Shown: in pieces, positions 37,602 through 46,255 of the stretch
Numbering within the stretch: position 1 is the stretch's first letter
Layout: each line of letters opens with the position of its first letter
From: Qipengyuania citrea
GTDB lineage: Bacteria; Pseudomonadota; Alphaproteobacteria; Sphingomonadales; Sphingomonadaceae
Direction: 5' to 3'
Length of the DNA stretch: 64,000 nt
Assembly (NCBI RefSeq): GCF_024171405.1
Contig: NZ_JALJZT010000002.1
Span: 2,294,001-2,358,000 of the forward strand
Translations under genes and position numbers: made by a program
The notes under the pieces: model-generated
What the model was told of the DNA's origin: nothing
What the model saw: only the letters and a program-made list of their open reading frames with translations
Database searches by the model: none

Positions 37602-38758
37602 GCCACACTGCCCGGATCCTCCTGCTCGGCTCGGGCGAACTGGGGCGCGAGTTCGCGATATCGGCCAAGCGGCTTGGCGCCTATGTCATCGCCTGCGACA
37701 GCTATGACGATGCGCCCGCCATGCAGCTGGCCGATGCACGCGAAGTGTTCTCCATGCTCGATGGCGACAAGCTGCGCGAGGCGGCCGAGAAGCACCGGCC
37801 CGATTACATCGTCCCCGAGATCGAGGCGATCCGCACTTCGGTACTGGCCGAACTGGAGGAGGAAGGCTTCACCGTCGTGCCCTCTGCGCGCGCCGCGCAG
37901 CTGACCATGAACCGCGACGCGATCCGCGACCTTGCGGCCAATGATCTGGGCCTCGTCACCTCCCGATATCGCTATGCCAAGAATTTCGAGGAAGTGCAGG
38001 CGGCCGCGCAGCACACCGGTTTGCCCTGCGTGATCAAGCCGGTCATGTCGTCATCGGGCAAGGGCCAGTCGACCGTGCGCGACGCGGCCGAGCTCGAAGC
38101 GGCCTGGGCCTATGCCTGCGCCAACATGCGCGGCGACCGCCAACGCGTGATCGTCGAGCAATTCGTCGATTTCGATTACGAGATTACGCTGCTGACCGTG
38201 CGCCACAAGGACGGCATCAGCTTCTGCCAGCCGATCGGCCACCGGCAGGAACGCGGCGATTACCAGGAAAGCTGGCAGCCCACGCCAATGACCGACGCGG
38301 CGATCGCCAGGGCGCAGGACATGGCGCGCACCGTGGTCGACGATCTGGGCGGCTACGGGCTGTTCGGGGTCGAGTTCTTCGTGAAGGGCGAGGAGGTGAT
38401 CTTTTCCGAGCTTTCCCCGCGCCCGCACGACACCGGCATGGTCACGCTGGTCAGCCAGAACCTCACCGAATTCGACCTCCATGCGCGGGCAGTTATGGGG
38501 CTGCCGGTCCCGCCCGTGCTGCGCGCGCGCCCCGCCGCCAGCGCGGTGATCCTCGCCGAACGCGACAGCGCGGCGCTGGCTTATGACGGGCTGGCCGAGG
38601 CGATGGGCGAGGGGGCCGACATCCGCATCTTCGCCAAGCCCACCAGCCGTCCCTACCGCCGCATGGGCGTGGCGCTGGCCACTGCGGGCGATACCGACGA
38701 AGCGCGCTGCATCGCGCGCGAGGCGGCGCACAAGGTCCGCATCACCTACGGCGACTGA
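37598..38758 (+). CDS. purT: Formate-dependent phosphoribosylglycinamide formyltransferase
   Basis: 386 residues, ATP-grasp fold: LLLGSGELGREFAISAKRLG, PEIEAIRTSVL, CVIKPVMSSSGKGQS, GLFGVEFFVKGEEVIFSELS and SPRPHDTGMVTL. Uses formate and ATP to formylate glycinamide ribonucleotide, an alternative to the folate enzyme PurN. Start overlaps the lysC stop (ATGA), so the two are translationally coupled. purU, 3 kb downstream, makes the formate this enzyme needs. Confidence 0.97.
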   Translation: MSHTARILLLGSGELGREFAISAKRLGAYVIACDSYDDAPAMQLADAREVFSMLDGDKLREAAEKHRPDYIVPEIEAIRTSVLAELEEEGFTVVPSARAAQLTMNRDAIRDLAANDLGLVTSRYRYAKNFEEVQAAAQHTGLPCVIKPVMSSSGKGQSTVRDAAELEAAWAYACANMRGDRQRVIVEQFVDFDYEITLLTVRHKDGISFCQPIGHRQERGDYQESWQPTPMTDAAIARAQDMARTVVDDLGGYGLFGVEFFVKGEEVIFSELSPRPHDTGMVTLVSQNLTEFDLHARAVMGLPVPPVLRARPAASAVILAERDSAALAYDGLAEAMGEGADIRIFAKPTSRPYRRMGVALATAGDTDEARCIAREAAHKVRITYGD

Positions 38759-38764
38759 TCAGCC

Positions 38765-39301
38765 TCAGCCCAGCAGCATCACGTTCATCAGCCGCCCGGG
38801 CAGCAGGAAGGCCGCGAGCCCGGGAAAGACCAGTCCGGTGACATAGGTAAAAACGAGCTGCCGCTTGTGTGCCGGGATGTTGCCACGCCGTGCGGTCGCT
38901 ACCGAACGCCAGGCCGAGAAGATCGTCAGCGGGATGAAGACATGGATCGGGCCGTAGCCGCCGCCCGAAGTGATGAAGATCGCCGAAAAGGCGGTCACCA
39001 GCATCAGCGCGAGCCAGATCTTGCCCAGCAGCCTGTGCCGCGCATCGCCCTTGCGCGCTAGCAGCACATAGGCGCCCAGCGGGATCGCGGGGATAACTGC
39101 AACCACATGCACCGCGATCGCGGCATGGCGCAGATGCGGCAATTCGGGAGTCATGCCGGCAAGCGCGCGGCCGATCGCGATGACGCAGAGCAAGGTCATC
39201 ACGGTCCCGATGGTGGCCACCAGCGCGCGGCTGGCCGGACCGATATCGAATGCGGACGGGCGGCGGGGGGCGGGCGGCGCGGACAGCGGAAGTGCGAACA
39301 T
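38765..39301 (-). CDS. DUF2306-like membrane protein
   Basis: 178 residues from the ATG at 39301 (GGAG 10 bases upstream). Four hydrophobic segments (LVATIGTVMTLLCVIAIGRA, AIAVHVVAVIPAIPLGAYVL, IWLALMLVTAFSAIFITSGG, FTYVTGLVFPGLAAFLLPGR) with His residues (RHAAIAVH, DARHRLLGK, IHVFIPLT) placed as in DUF2306 membrane proteins. Function unknown. Divergent from a LytTR regulator gene, which may control it. Confidence 0.75.
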   Translation of the reverse strand: MFALPLSAPPAPRRPSAFDIGPASRALVATIGTVMTLLCVIAIGRALAGMTPELPHLRHAAIAVHVVAVIPAIPLGAYVLLARKGDARHRLLGKIWLALMLVTAFSAIFITSGGGYGPIHVFIPLTIFSAWRSVATARRGNIPAHKRQLVFTYVTGLVFPGLAAFLLPGRLMNVMLLG

Positions 39302-39391
39302 TGTCTGGGTCTCCAGGCGGGTGGTTTCGCCCCCTTGGTGGCAGCGCGCCGCTGGCGGGCAAGCGGGCTTGCGCAAAGGGGCCGACCGCTT

Positions 39392-39408
39392 CGCGAAAGG
39401 ACGCGAAA
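39392..39408. repeat. Direct repeat between LytTR and DUF2306 genes
   Basis: CGCGAAA occurs at 39392-39398 and again at 39402-39408, a 10-base period, in the 158-base divergent intergenic region. LytTR proteins bind paired direct repeats, usually spaced about two helical turns, so this is only a weak operator candidate. Confidence 0.3.
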
Positions 39409-39459
39409 TCGGGTGTTTGACCACTTTACGAAGCGCGAACGGGCACTAGTCTGCAGGAT

Positions 39460-40269
39460 ATGGAACAGGCCCGCCCCGCTGCAGCGCGCATTGCTCGCAA
39501 GCTGGTGATCGATCTGTCGGTCATGACCGCGGTCGGGCTGGTCTTGGCGATCATCGGCCCCTTCGGGACGGCCGCCGCGCCGCTGGCATGGCGGCTGGTG
39601 AGCTGGATCGGGCTCGCCTGGCTCGGCTATGCCTTCTACCGTCCGCTCGCCCCGCTGGTCGCCTGGCTGCACCCGCGGCTCGAGCTGCCCCGCGCCGGGC
39701 TGTGGATCGGCTTGACCATGCTCGCCACGGTGCCGCTGACGGCAGCGATCTGGACGATCGAATTCCTTCCCGGGCCGGTTCCCGCGCCCACGCTCGAACA
39801 GGCGCTGCTGGCCTATCTCAATGTGCTGGCGATCGGGGCCAGCGTCACCGTCGTCTTCTACCTGCTCGAACGCGGCCGGCCGAAGGCGGCGGCGCACGAC
39901 GCGATGGCCCGGTCCGTCGCCGCGAGCGACGTGCAAAATGCCCGGCAGGGCGAGCCGCATTCCGCATTCCTGCAGCGCCTGCCGGCCGAGCTGGGAAGCG
40001 ACCTGATCGCGCTGGAGATGGAAGACCACTACGTTCGCGCGCATACCATGCTCGGCTCGGACCTCGTGCTGCTGCGGCTGCGCGATGCGATCGCGGAACT
40101 CGACGGGATCGAGGGCGCGCAGGTCCATCGCAGCTGGTGGGTGGCCCGCGATGCGGTCGAAGGCGTCGAGCGCGAAGGGCGCAAGCTGCGGCTGCTGTTG
40201 CCGCGGGGGATCGCGGCGCCGGTCGCGCGCAGCCGCATGAGCGAACTGGGCGCGGCCGGCTGGTTCTAA
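39460..40269 (+). CDS. Membrane-anchored LytTR-family transcription regulator
   Basis: 269 residues. Four transmembrane segments (~15-150: LSVMTAVGLVLAIIGPFG, LVSWIGLAWLGYAFY, LWIGLTMLATVPLTAAIW, LLAYLNVLAIGASVTVVFYL), a linker, then a LytTR DNA-binding domain (ALEMEDHYVRAHTMLGSDLV, LRLRDAIAEL, QVHRSWWVARDAV). This architecture is common in Sphingomonadales, where such genes sit next to a small membrane protein that acts as antagonist or partner. The divergent DUF2306-like gene could play that part here. Confidence 0.85.
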   Translation: MEQARPAAARIARKLVIDLSVMTAVGLVLAIIGPFGTAAAPLAWRLVSWIGLAWLGYAFYRPLAPLVAWLHPRLELPRAGLWIGLTMLATVPLTAAIWTIEFLPGPVPAPTLEQALLAYLNVLAIGASVTVVFYLLERGRPKAAAHDAMARSVAASDVQNARQGEPHSAFLQRLPAELGSDLIALEMEDHYVRAHTMLGSDLVLLRLRDAIAELDGIEGAQVHRSWWVARDAVEGVEREGRKLRLLLPRGIAAPVARSRMSELGAAGWF

Positions 40270-40310
40270 GCATCTTGCCGTTGCCCCGCGCGCGCCGTAA
40301 GCGCCGCATC

Positions 40311-41327
40311 ATGACGACCTATCCCAAGACCGCCCGCCTGATGCAGCGCGGCGCAGATTTTCTCGGCAGCGAAACCGCGATCCTGTGCGGCGCGATGAGC
40401 TGGGTGTCCGAACGCAGTCTCGTGTCGGCGATTTCGAACGCCGGCGGCTTCGGCGTGATTGCCTGCGGGGCGATGACCCCCGAACTGCTCGACCGCGAGA
40501 TCGCCGCAACCCGCGCGCTGACCGACAAGCCCTTCGGCGTGAACCTGATCACCATGCATCCCGACCTGTTCGAGCTAATCGCGGTGTGCGAGAAGCACGC
40601 GGTGGGCCATGTCGTGCTGGCGGGCGGCATCCCGCCCAAGGGCAGTGTCGAGGCGATCAAGGGCGGTAAGAACCCCGCCAAGGTCATCTGCTTTGCGCCC
40701 ACGCTGGCGCTGGCCAAGAAGCTGCTGCGCTCGGGCGCCGATGCGCTGGTGATCGAGGGGATGGAGGCGGGCGGCCATATCGGCCCGGTCTCGACCAGCG
40801 TGCTGGCCCAGGAAATGCTGCCCGAACTGGCCGAGGATCACCTTATCTTCGTCGCCGGCGGGATCGGCCGCGGGCAGGCGATTGCGGGCTATCTGGAAAT
40901 GGGCGCGGCGGGCGTCCAGCTCGGCACGCGTTTCGCCTGCGCGCAGGAAAGCATCGCGCATCCCGATTTCAAGAAGGCCTTCTTCCGCGCCAGCGCACGC
41001 GACGCGGTAGCCAGCGTCCAGGTCGATCCGCGCCTGCCGGTAATCCCGGTCCGCGCGCTAAAAAACAAGGGAAGTGAGTTGTTTACCCGGAAACAGATCG
41101 AGGTTGCCGGCGTTCTGGACCGCGAGGAGATCGCGATGAACGAAGCGCAATTGCAGATCGAGCATTACTGGGCGGGCGCATTGCGCCGCGCGGTCATCGA
41201 CGGCGATGTCGAGAATGGCAGCCTGATGGCCGGACAATCGGTCGGCATGCTCAAGGAAGAAGAGCCGGTCGCCGCGATCATCGACAAGCTGATGGCCCAA
41301 AGCGAAGCAGCGCTCGCGCGTCGCTGA
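40311..41327 (+). CDS. Nitronate monooxygenase / 2-nitropropane dioxygenase family
   Basis: 338 residues from the ATG at 40311. FMN-binding TIM barrel: ILCGAMSWVSERSLVSAISN, FGVNLITMHP, VVLAGGIPPKG, EGMEAGGHIGPVST (catalytic His region) and FVAGGIGRGQAIAGYLEMGA. Oxidises nitronates or nitroalkanes; many bacterial members have no known natural substrate. The next gene starts 1 base after the stop. Confidence 0.9.
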   Translation: MTTYPKTARLMQRGADFLGSETAILCGAMSWVSERSLVSAISNAGGFGVIACGAMTPELLDREIAATRALTDKPFGVNLITMHPDLFELIAVCEKHAVGHVVLAGGIPPKGSVEAIKGGKNPAKVICFAPTLALAKKLLRSGADALVIEGMEAGGHIGPVSTSVLAQEMLPELAEDHLIFVAGGIGRGQAIAGYLEMGAAGVQLGTRFACAQESIAHPDFKKAFFRASARDAVASVQVDPRLPVIPVRALKNKGSELFTRKQIEVAGVLDREEIAMNEAQLQIEHYWAGALRRAVIDGDVENGSLMAGQSVGMLKEEEPVAAIIDKLMAQSEAALARR

Positions 41328-41328
41328 T

Positions 41329-41655
41329 ATGCCCCCTCGCCCGCTCGACCTTGATGTCGCCATCTATCGCGATCGCGTGCAGGTCACCAATCGCGCCACC
41401 GCAACCTTTGCCGACCAGCGCGCCAATCACGAATTTTCGAACGCGGCCTCGGTAGTCGCCGAGCCGCGTTATCTGGAAGACACGATCGTCCGCGCGATCC
41501 GTCAGCTCGCGCATGAGGACAGGGCCTTCATGCTGTGCGATCCGATCGCGCATGTGGTCGGCTGCGAGACCGCGCTCGACGAATCCGAACGCTACATCGT
41601 GGAAAGCGCCTTGCACCAGTCGGGCATGAAGACGGTGGTCTTCGAAATCGACTGA
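41329..41655 (+). CDS. Hypothetical protein
   Basis: 108 residues starting directly after the nitronate monooxygenase gene. The sequence is soluble and mixed alpha/beta (LDLDVAIYRDRVQVTNRAT, YLEDTIVRAIRQLAHEDRAF, ESERYIVESALHQSGMKTVV). No Cys cluster, membrane segment or known motif. Codon use fits its neighbours, and the close spacing suggests translation with the gene upstream. Function unknown. Confidence 0.7.
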   Translation: MPPRPLDLDVAIYRDRVQVTNRATATFADQRANHEFSNAASVVAEPRYLEDTIVRAIRQLAHEDRAFMLCDPIAHVVGCETALDESERYIVESALHQSGMKTVVFEID

Positions 41656-41727
41656 CCAAGCCTGAATTGCGGCTGGCCAAGCCTGTTTGCGCTTGCACGG
41701 TTGGGCGCGGGGCGCACATGAGGGCGC

Positions 41728-42582
41728 ATGTCCGACCCATTCGTCCTGACCCTGTCCTGCGCCGATCGTCCCGGGATCACCGCGCGCGTCACCTCGTTCC
41801 TGTTCGAGCGCGGCGGCAACATCCTCGAAGCGCAGCAGTTCAACGACCGGATGAGCGACGCCTTCTTCATGCGCGTCGAATTCGATCCGGGCGCGATCTC
41901 GCGCGATACCTTCCGCGGCGAGTTCGCCCCGTTGGCGAGCGAGTTGGCGATGGAATGGAAGCTGTCGCTGCGCGACCGCCCGCGGCGCGTGCTGATCATG
42001 GTCAGCAAGTTCGACCATTGCCTGGCCGACCTGCTCTATCGCTGGCGGATCGGCGAATTGCCGATGGAGCCGGTGGCGATCGTATCGAACCATCCGCGCG
42101 AGGCGATCGAGCACACCGATCTGGGCGAGCTCCCGTTCCACCATCTGCCGATCACCCGCGACACCAAACCCGCACAGGAAGCGCATGTGCGCGCCATTGC
42201 CGAGCAAAGCGGCGCCGAACTGGTCGTGCTGGCGCGCTACATGCAGATCCTCTCGGACGAACAGGCGGCGCATTTCGCCGGGCGCTGCATCAATATCCAT
42301 CACAGCTTCCTGCCCGGCTTCAAGGGCGCCAAGCCCTATCACCAGGCCTATGAGCGCGGGGTCAAGATGATCGGCGCGAGCGCGCATTACGTCACCGGCG
42401 ATCTCGATGAAGGCCCGATCATCCACCAGGATGCCGAGAGCATCGGCCATGCCGACACCCCCGATGCGCTGGTGCGCAAGGGCCGCGATATCGAAAGCCG
42501 CGTGCTCGCCGAAGCGGTCCGCCTGCATCTGGAAGAGCGCGTCCTGCTCAATGGCCAGCGGACCGTGGTGTTCAGGGGCTGA
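41728..42582 (+). CDS. purU: Formyltetrahydrofolate deformylase
   Basis: 284 residues. N-terminal ACT domain ([20 protein letters not shown]) and C-terminal formyltransferase-fold hydrolase ([52 protein letters not shown] with the conserved His, then [11 protein letters not shown]). Splits 10-formyl-tetrahydrofolate into tetrahydrofolate and formate, which PurT consumes. Overlaps the phosphatase-like gene by 11 bases tail to tail. Confidence 0.97.
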   Translation: MSDPFVLTLSCADRPGITARVTSFLFERGGNILEAQQFNDRMSDAFFMRVEFDPGAISRDTFRGEFAPLASELAMEWKLSLRDRPRRVLIMVSKFDHCLADLLYRWRIGELPMEPVAIVSNHPREAIEHTDLGELPFHHLPITRDTKPAQEAHVRAIAEQSGAELVVLARYMQILSDEQAAHFAGRCINIHHSFLPGFKGAKPYHQAYERGVKMIGASAHYVTGDLDEGPIIHQDAESIGHADTPDALVRKGRDIESRVLAEAVRLHLEERVLLNGQRTVVFRG

Positions 42583-43021
42583 GCAGCTCTTTCCACGGCG
42601 CCGTGACGGCGTCGTCGCCGGATAGCGGGTCCCACACCGTCGCCATCCGCGCACGCGCTGCCTGCTGGTCCATCCCGGCCTTGAGATCGGTCAGGTAGAA
42701 GAACGCCGTGACGCGGTAATTCATGATGCAATGGACATGCACCGGCGTGTCGCTCTGCTCCAGCGCGGCACGAAACGCCGCGACATGGCGCGCGTGGGGT
42801 GCGTCGAAGGGAACCGGGATATGCGTGTAGCTGATCCCCTGCTCGGCCAGCAGCCGCTCCTCATCCGCCAGCGCTTCGGGATGATCGTCCAGCGCCAGAT
42901 TGATCACATGGCGCACGCCGATGGCCGCAAGCCTCGCCGGGTCGCCCGGCTCGAGTTTGCCCGACGTGGTGATCCCGTCGGGCCGCCTGCGCCAGTTCCT
43001 GATGTCGGATGGGTCGTCCAC
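42572..43021 (-). CDS. Protein tyrosine phosphatase-like protein
   Basis: 149 residues from a GTG at 43021. It follows the DUF442/PTP-like plan: [32 protein letters not shown], then the P-loop [17 protein letters not shown]. The loop is CIMNYR, four residues between Cys and Arg instead of the usual five; this shorter loop recurs in a bacterial subfamily, as far as I recall, so activity is not excluded. Starts 2 bases after the stop of the PQQ dehydrogenase gene and is co-transcribed with it. Confidence 0.75.
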   Translation of the reverse strand: MDDPSDIRNWRRRPDGITTSGKLEPGDPARLAAIGVRHVINLALDDHPEALADEERLLAEQGISYTHIPVPFDAPHARHVAAFRAALEQSDTPVHVHCIMNYRVTAFFYLTDLKAGMDQQAARARMATVWDPLSGDDAVTAPWKELLSP

Positions 43022-43023
43022 GC

Positions 43024-45198
43024 TCAGCGTGCGGCAGCGACGCGGGTCTTGGCGCGTTCGGCCTCCATCGCCTTGTCCTCATTGGCGCGCTTGATGACAT
43101 ATTGGCGGATCGCTTCGACCTCGTCCTCGGATAGCGAGGGTGCGAAGCTCGCCATGCCGTTGTCGCTCAGCGCGCCGCCATGGACGATCTGCAGCCAGGC
43201 GGTCCGGTTCTCCAGCGCGCCCGAGCGGCGCAGGTCTGGCAATTCGGTCGATCCCACCGCGCCCGGCGCATGGCAGACCGCGCAATAGCGGGCGTATTTG
43301 CTGCCCCCCAGCGCAAGGGTCACGGCACTCGCGCGCGACGGCGGCGGGTCGAGCGCGGCGAGCGTGAAGTCGGGTTCTTCGGGCAGGGCGGCGGTGCCGC
43401 CCAGCTTGAACACCAGCAGGCGGCTGATGTTGCGCACGGGGCGCATATTGTCGATCAGCGCGCCATCGGCGGAAATCGCAAAGGCGCCGCCCCAGCCGGC
43501 CAGCACGGCGACATATTGTTCGCCATTCACGGTGTAGGTGATCGGCGGGGCGACCACACCGGTCTGCGCGGCGAAACTCCACAGCCGTTCGCCATTGGCC
43601 GAATTATAGGCGGCAAACTCGCTGCCCGAATTGCCTTGGAAGACCAGCCCGCCGCCAGTCGCCAGCAAGCCGCCGTTCCACGGGCCCGGGTGCTCGACGC
43701 TCCAGCGTGCTTCCTGTGCGACCGGGTCCCACGCCACCAACTTGCCCTTGATCGTGCCCTGCACCTCGCGGCGGATGCCCAGATCGGGCGGCAGATCGCC
43801 TGCGCCCAGATCGAAGCCGATGTTGAACCCGCGCGCGCGGTCGGGCTTCCAGTTTGCTTCAGGGGCATAGAGCATCGCGGCTTCGAATGCCGGGATGTAG
43901 ACGAGATTCTCGCCCGGGTGGTACGCCATCGGGTGCCAGTTGTGCCCGCCCAGCGGCCCGGGCATCACCAGCGCGGGCTGGCCGGTGATGTCGATCCGCG
44001 TTTCGGGGTTCATCTGCGGGCGGCCATCCTCGCTCATCCCGGTCGACCAGTTGAGCGGGATATAGGGCTCGGCCGAAATGAACTCACCCGTCGCGCGGTC
44101 GAGCACGTAGAAATAGCCGTTCTTGGGCGCCTGCATCAGCACCTGCCGGCTGCGCCCGTCGATTTCCATATCGGCCAGCACGATGTGCTGCGTGGCGGTG
44201 TAGTCCCAGGTTTCGCCCGGCGTGGTCTGGTAGTGCCAGACATATTCGCCCGTAGCGGGGCGGATTGCGACAATGCTCGAAAGATAGAGATTGTCGCCTT
44301 CGCCGCGCCCGTCTGCTCCGGGGCTGCGATAGGCGCGGTTCCACGGGGATCCGTTGCCGACCCCGAAATAGAGCAGGTCGAGCTCGGGATCGTAGGCCAT
44401 CGAATCCCACACCGTGCCGCCGCCGCCAATTCCGTCCTCGCCCGCCAGCGCGTCGCCGCTCCAGGTTTCGGTCGCCGCCGTGAGATAGTCGGGCGCGTCA
44501 TCGCCCTCGTCGCCGGGCACGGTGTAGAAGCGCCACAGCTCCTCCCCGTCCTCGGCGTCATAGGCGGCGATATAGCCGCGCACGCCGAACTCGGCGCCGC
44601 CATTGCCGATCAGCACCTTGCCATCGACCACGCGCGGCGCGCCGGTGATGGTGTAGCTCTTGTCCTGGTCGACCGTAACCTTCTCCCACGCCACCGCGCC
44701 GGTATCGCGGTCGAGCGCGACCAGCCGCCCGTCGAGCGTGCCGAGGAACAGGTGCTCGCCCCATGCCGCCAGACCGCGATTGACCACGTCGCAGCACGCC
44801 TTGACCCCGGTTTCGCCCGGCACTTCGGGATCGTAGCTCCACAGCGGCTCGCCCGTCGCGGCGTCATAGGCGAAGACCTTGCTCCACGCGGTGGTGACAT
44901 AGAGCTTGCCGTCCATCACCAGCGGGGTCGCTTCCTGCCCGCGCGCGGTGTCCATGTCGGAGAACCACGCGAGCCCGAGGTCGCCCACGCTGTCGCGGTC
45001 TATCTGGTCGAGCGGCGAGAAGCGCTGTTCGGCATAGCTGCCACCATGCGTGATCCAGTTGGCCGGGTCCTTGCCTGCATTGACCAGCCGGACGGTGTCG
45101 ACCCCGCCTTCGGGTGCGTCCGCGGCACCCATCTTGCAGCCAGCCAGCGTCCCGCAAAACCCCAGCGCGGCCACTGCCGCCCAACCGATCCCTCGCAT
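43024..45198 (-). CDS. PQQ-dependent quinohemoprotein dehydrogenase
   Basis: 724 residues. N-terminal export signal ending in a lipobox-like LAGC. Eight-bladed propeller repeats (PLVMDGKLYVTTAWSKVFAY, LWSYDPEVPGE), the adjacent-Cys pair typical of PQQ alcohol dehydrogenases (VKACCDVVN) and a C-terminal cytochrome c domain with heme-binding YCAVCH. This is the type II quinohemoprotein layout: periplasmic oxidation of an alcohol with electrons passed through PQQ to heme. The true substrate is not visible. First of two genes with the phosphatase-like gene. Confidence 0.93.
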   Translation of the reverse strand: MRGIGWAAVAALGFCGTLAGCKMGAADAPEGGVDTVRLVNAGKDPANWITHGGSYAEQRFSPLDQIDRDSVGDLGLAWFSDMDTARGQEATPLVMDGKLYVTTAWSKVFAYDAATGEPLWSYDPEVPGETGVKACCDVVNRGLAAWGEHLFLGTLDGRLVALDRDTGAVAWEKVTVDQDKSYTITGAPRVVDGKVLIGNGGAEFGVRGYIAAYDAEDGEELWRFYTVPGDEGDDAPDYLTAATETWSGDALAGEDGIGGGGTVWDSMAYDPELDLLYFGVGNGSPWNRAYRSPGADGRGEGDNLYLSSIVAIRPATGEYVWHYQTTPGETWDYTATQHIVLADMEIDGRSRQVLMQAPKNGYFYVLDRATGEFISAEPYIPLNWSTGMSEDGRPQMNPETRIDITGQPALVMPGPLGGHNWHPMAYHPGENLVYIPAFEAAMLYAPEANWKPDRARGFNIGFDLGAGDLPPDLGIRREVQGTIKGKLVAWDPVAQEARWSVEHPGPWNGGLLATGGGLVFQGNSGSEFAAYNSANGERLWSFAAQTGVVAPPITYTVNGEQYVAVLAGWGGAFAISADGALIDNMRPVRNISRLLVFKLGGTAALPEEPDFTLAALDPPPSRASAVTLALGGSKYARYCAVCHAPGAVGSTELPDLRRSGALENRTAWLQIVHGGALSDNGMASFAPSLSEDEVEAIRQYVIKRANEDKAMEAERAKTRVAAAR

Positions 45199-45323
45199 TA
45201 TCCTCTCCCCGGCGACATTTGCGTCGCTCTATGAAACCTATCCTGCCGACGATGCGCGGGCTTGTCCATAAGGCTGCACCCTGCGAGGATCGGCGCGAAC
45301 GGGACTGCGAGGAGAGACGAGCG

Positions 45324-46193
45324 ATGTGCGATGAACAGGATCTGGCGCGCTGGGCGCGCGGCAAGGTTTCGCGCCGGGCCTTCGGCGGCGGTGCGATGGC
45401 GGCGGGCGTGGCGGCCTGCGCGCCGGTCGATGCCAATGTCGATCGTCCGGCGGAGGCAGGCGGGCTGACCGAACGCATGGTCAGCTTTGCCGCACCCGGC
45501 GGGACGATGGACGGGTTCTTCGTGCATCCCGCGGACAAGACCGGCCCGCTTGTGCTGTTCTGGCCCGACATCGCCGGGCTGCGCGAAGCGAAGCGGCAGA
45601 TGGCGCGGCGGCTGGCGGGCGCGGGCTATGCCGTGTTCGTCGCCAATCCCTATTACCGCGATGTTGCAGGCGAGCAGTTCGCCGACTTCGCCGATTTCGC
45701 GGGCAATGGCGGCTGGGACAAGGCGCGCCAGTGGCGCGCCAAGCTCGATGCGGAAGCGATCCAGGCCGATGCGCGCGCCGCCACTGCATGGCTCGATACG
45801 CAGGACGCCGTCGATACCGCGCGCGGGATCGGCACGCAGGGCTATTGCATGGGCGGGCCCTTTACCGTGTGGAGCACGGCTGCAGTGCCGCGGATGAAAG
45901 CGGCGGGCAGTTTCCATGGCGGCGGGCTGGTGCGCGAGGGCGCGGACAGCCCGCACCGCATGCTGCGCGAGGACGCCCATTATCTGATCGCGATCGCGCA
46001 GAACGACGATACCAAGGAGCCTCAGGCCAAGACCGAATTCCGCGCGGCCGCCGAGGCGGTGGGCGCGGCGGCGGAGGTCGAGGTCTATCCCGCCGACCAC
46101 GGCTGGTGCGTGCCCGATTCGCCGTCCTACGACGAGGCCGAGGCCGAGCGGGCCTGGGCGCGCTTGCTGGCAACCTACGCCGCGGCGCTCTGA
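45324..46193 (+). CDS. Dienelactone hydrolase family protein with Tat signal
   Basis: 289 residues from the ATG at 45324 with AGGAGA upstream; the frame is open to 45114 but only from here does a twin-arginine signal follow (KVSRRAFGGGAMAAGVAACA). The alpha/beta-hydrolase has a Cys nucleophile (GTQGYCMGGPF) and His in ADHGWCVPDS, the C-D-H triad style of dienelactone hydrolases. The Tat signal puts the folded enzyme in the periplasm, possibly as a lipoprotein (AAC). Substrate unknown. Divergent from the PQQ dehydrogenase. Confidence 0.88.
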   Translation: MCDEQDLARWARGKVSRRAFGGGAMAAGVAACAPVDANVDRPAEAGGLTERMVSFAAPGGTMDGFFVHPADKTGPLVLFWPDIAGLREAKRQMARRLAGAGYAVFVANPYYRDVAGEQFADFADFAGNGGWDKARQWRAKLDAEAIQADARAATAWLDTQDAVDTARGIGTQGYCMGGPFTVWSTAAVPRMKAAGSFHGGGLVREGADSPHRMLREDAHYLIAIAQNDDTKEPQAKTEFRAAAEAVGAAAEVEVYPADHGWCVPDSPSYDEAEAERAWARLLATYAAAL

Positions 46194-46255
46194 CCGCTTT
46201 CGCTTGCCGCCAGCCCCACGCGCGCTACGATGCGGGCGAATAGAGGAGGGTCGTG

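Noticed and set aside
39588-40310. Upstream extension of the nitronate monooxygenase frame
   Set aside because: It lies in another frame of the LytTR gene, is Arg/Ala-rich shadow sequence, and the enzyme is complete from 40311.
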